Shown here: positions 62,159 to 64,000 of the stretch, one piece after another
How the letters are laid out: every line of letters starts with the position of its first letter
Position numbering within the stretch: the first letter of the stretch is position 1
Assembly: GCF_000269965.1 (NCBI RefSeq)
Contig: NC_017219.1
Location: forward strand, 310,001 to 374,000
DNA from: Bifidobacterium longum subsp. infantis ATCC 15697 = JCM 1222 = DSM 20088
Lineage (GTDB): Bacteria; Actinomycetota; Actinomycetes; Actinomycetales; Bifidobacteriaceae
DNA: 64,000 nucleotides
Direction of reading: 5' to 3'
The notes under the pieces: generated by a model
Database searches by the model: none
What the model was told of the DNA's origin: nothing
Seen by the model: the letters and a program-made list of their open reading frames with translations, nothing else
Program-made: the position numbers and the translations under genes

Positions 62159-63325
62159 ATGAACAACCTGTGTAAGATCGCGGCCGGCTCCCTTGCCGCC
62201 GTACTCGCGTTCTCGATGGCCGCCTGCGGTTCGAGCAACGCCTCCTCCGATGGCACCGGCGAAAGCACCGGCAAGGCCGTCACCGTGAATGAAAAGTCCG
62301 CCAAAGCCATCTCCCTCGCCGACTTCGGCACCATGGAAGACCTCGAGAAGGCCGCCAAGGAAGAAGGCGCGCTGAACGTCATCGCCTTGCCGCATGATTG
62401 GTCCAACTACGGCGAGGTCATCGAGGGCTTCAAGAAGAAGTACCCGGAGATCAAGATCACCGAGCTCGATCCGAACACTTCTTCCAAGGAAGAGCTCAAT
62501 GTAGCCAAGACCAACAAGGGCACCGACGCCGCCCCCGATGTCTTCGACGTCGGCCAGGCCATCGCCGCCACCTCCACCGACTATTTCGCCCCGTACAAGG
62601 TGCAGGCCTGGGACAAGATTCCGGACGAGCAGAAGGACGCCAATGGTGCCTACTACGCCGACTACACCGGTATCATGTCCGTGGGTTGGAACGCCGACAA
62701 GTACGGCGATGTCACCTCCCTGAACGACCTGCTCGATCCGAAGTTCGCCGGCACCGTGGCCATGAACGGCAAGCCCACCGAGGCCGGCGCGGCCTTCAAC
62801 GGCTATCTGATGGTCAACCAGCTCGCCGGCGGCGACATCAACAACCTGCAGCCCGGTCTCGACTTCTTCAAGAAGCTCAAGGAAGCCGGCAACCTGACCA
62901 CCATCGATGTGACCAACGGCACCATCGACTCCGGCCAGGTCGGTGTGGTCTTCGACTGGACCTACAACCAGGCCTCCTACAAGAAGGAACTCAAGTCCAA
63001 GGGCGTGAACTGGAAGTACAAGACCTTCCCCAAAGCTCAGGTTGTCAGCTACTACAACCAGGCCATCAACAAGGACGCGCCGCACCCCGCCGCCGCACGC
63101 CTGTGGGAGGAATACCTGTACACCGCCGAAACCCAGAACCTGTGGTTCAAGGGCGGCGCCAACCCGGTGCTGCTCGACTCCATGAAGGCGGACGGCACCG
63201 TCGACCAGGTCACCCTGAAAGACGCCATCACCATCGAAGGCCAGCCGGTCACCTACAGCAACGATGACTCCACCCGCATCACCGAGTGGCTTCAAAACAA
63301 CTGGGACAAGACGATCGGCAACTGA
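62159..63325 (+). CDS. ABC-importer substrate-binding lipoprotein, family 1
   Basis: 388 residues. Lipobox MAAC with Cys about 23 and a Ser-rich linker. The fold resembles iron, polyamine or phosphonate binding proteins (GALNVIALPHDWSNYGEVIEGFKKKYPEIKITELDPN; DTTGIMSVGWN-like region YADYTGIMSVGWNADKYG). The next gene encodes a permease, so this starts an importer operon. RBS AAAGGAAC. Ligand unassigned. Confidence 0.88.
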   Translation: MNNLCKIAAGSLAAVLAFSMAACGSSNASSDGTGESTGKAVTVNEKSAKAISLADFGTMEDLEKAAKEEGALNVIALPHDWSNYGEVIEGFKKKYPEIKITELDPNTSSKEELNVAKTNKGTDAAPDVFDVGQAIAATSTDYFAPYKVQAWDKIPDEQKDANGAYYADYTGIMSVGWNADKYGDVTSLNDLLDPKFAGTVAMNGKPTEAGAAFNGYLMVNQLAGGDINNLQPGLDFFKKLKEAGNLTTIDVTNGTIDSGQVGVVFDWTYNQASYKKELKSKGVNWKYKTFPKAQVVSYYNQAINKDAPHPAAARLWEEYLYTAETQNLWFKGGANPVLLDSMKADGTVDQVTLKDAITIEGQPVTYSNDDSTRITEWLQNNWDKTIGN

Positions 63326-63334
63326 GAGTCCACG

Positions 63335-64000
63335 ATGACCGCCGCAATCGCACCCATCGCACCGAACGGACCCGTCGCCTCCAAGGCCGCGGGTCCGTCC
63401 GCCGCATCGTCCCCCGCTTCGTCCGCACTGGCGAAGCATCGTCAGGAGCTTGGCACGCTCGCCACCACGCTCCCGTTCTTCGCCTACACCGCCTGCTTCC
63501 TGCTCGCACCCACCGTCATCGTGATTGTCGGTGCATTCCAGGACCGCAGTGGCAACTTCACGCTCGCGAACTTCAATAAGATGTTCGAGGCCAACACCAT
63601 CGCCGCATTCGGCACCTCGATCCTGGTGTCTTTAGCATCCTCTCTGATCGGCGCAGTGGTGGGCGCACTCGCCTCCTACGCGCTGGTCATCGGTGCCAAG
63701 CCGAACGGCCTGCTGCGTCGTATGGTCTCCGCCATCTCCTCCGTGCTTGCTCAGTTCGGCGGCGTGATGCTCGCGTTCGCATTCATCGCCACCATCGGCA
63801 TCAACGGCATCGGCACCATGCTTATCGAAACCCTGACCGGCTATACCGTGAACCCGAACTGGCTCAGCTCCCTGCCGGGGCTGGTGACCGTCTACTGCTA
63901 CTTCCAGATTCCGCTGATGATCATCATCTTCCTGCCCGCGGTCGATTCCATTCGTCCACAGTGGCGCGAAGCCTGCGAGTCGCTCGGCGGCAATACGTTC
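63335..64000 (+). CDS. ABC transporter permease (partial)
   Basis: ATG at 63335 opens 222 codons to the window edge. After a Pro/Ala/Ser-rich start come membrane helices (FFAYTACFLLAPTVIVIVGAF; ILVSLASSLIGAVVGALASYAL) and at the edge the beginning of the EAA loop (REACESLGGNTF). It is nine bases after the binding protein gene, so the two are co-transcribed. Confidence 0.88.
   Translation, partial: MTAAIAPIAPNGPVASKAAGPSAASSPASSALAKHRQELGTLATTLPFFAYTACFLLAPTVIVIVGAFQDRSGNFTLANFNKMFEANTIAAFGTSILVSLASSLIGAVVGALASYALVIGAKPNGLLRRMVSAISSVLAQFGGVMLAFAFIATIGINGIGTMLIETLTGYTVNPNWLSSLPGLVTVYCYFQIPLMIIIFLPAVDSIRPQWREACESLGGNTF

Overview
The window is a high-GC actinobacterial chromosome segment, most likely Bifidobacterium longum or a close relative. 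Support comes from the gene families seen (GlgE, NucS, an actinobacterial F-type ATP synthase operon), frequent GTG starts, two tyrosine-recombinase pieces next to a 26-bp palindrome that resemble the mobile integrase cassettes described in B. longum, and a glycoside hydrolase locus typical of gut bifidobacteria. The species call is inference.

Layout. 1-9.3 kb: tail of a surface protein with an LARTG anchor motif, a flavoprotein, rho, and a LacI-controlled glycoside operon (GH2 hydrolase, GPH symporter, LacI regulator). 9.5-13.3 kb: a nest of broken mobile elements (ISL3 remnant, IS256 element, two tyrosine recombinase pieces, long palindrome, IS3 remnant). 13.4-29.2 kb: mostly conserved core (chorismate mutase, valS, peptide-binding protein, nth, OmpR/GlnR-type regulator, mntP, ppa, glgE) and an LPXTG surface protein. 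29.3-32.9 kb: a mosaic of low-GC Firmicutes-type fragments between an IS200 tnpA start and the 3' end of a glycosidase-like gene. 33.0-41.8 kb: an integrated element bounded by a 47-bp direct repeat of the tRNA-fMet 3' half. It carries an integrase, rolling-circle Rep, FtsK/TraB-like ATPase, xis-like gene and HTH protein, plus a dead BsuBI/PstI-type restriction-modification system whose methylase is cut by Tn916-like low-GC DNA with two VOC resistance-type genes. 41.8-43.0 kb: a phage remnant with a BrnTA-type toxin-antitoxin pair and a second, truncated tRNA-fMet. 43.0-64 kb: core genes (metA, atpBEFHAGDC, nucS, FKBP lipoprotein, CnoX-like protein, CYTH protein, tRNA-Arg, RidA, plsC, gpsA, ddl) and the start of an ABC importer.

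The points most worth following up are: (1) the decayed R-M system, where methylase truncation and endonuclease frameshift occur together; (2) an element that replaces the 3' end, CCA and terminator of the initiator tRNA; (3) a paired-palindrome repeat that sits between genes at 58.35 kb and has also become coding sequence inside nucS; (4) an A8 run that splits the Rep gene; (5) an inverted DnaA-box cluster beside glgE. No CRISPR array or biosynthetic cluster was seen. Gene calls rest on reading motifs, without database searches.
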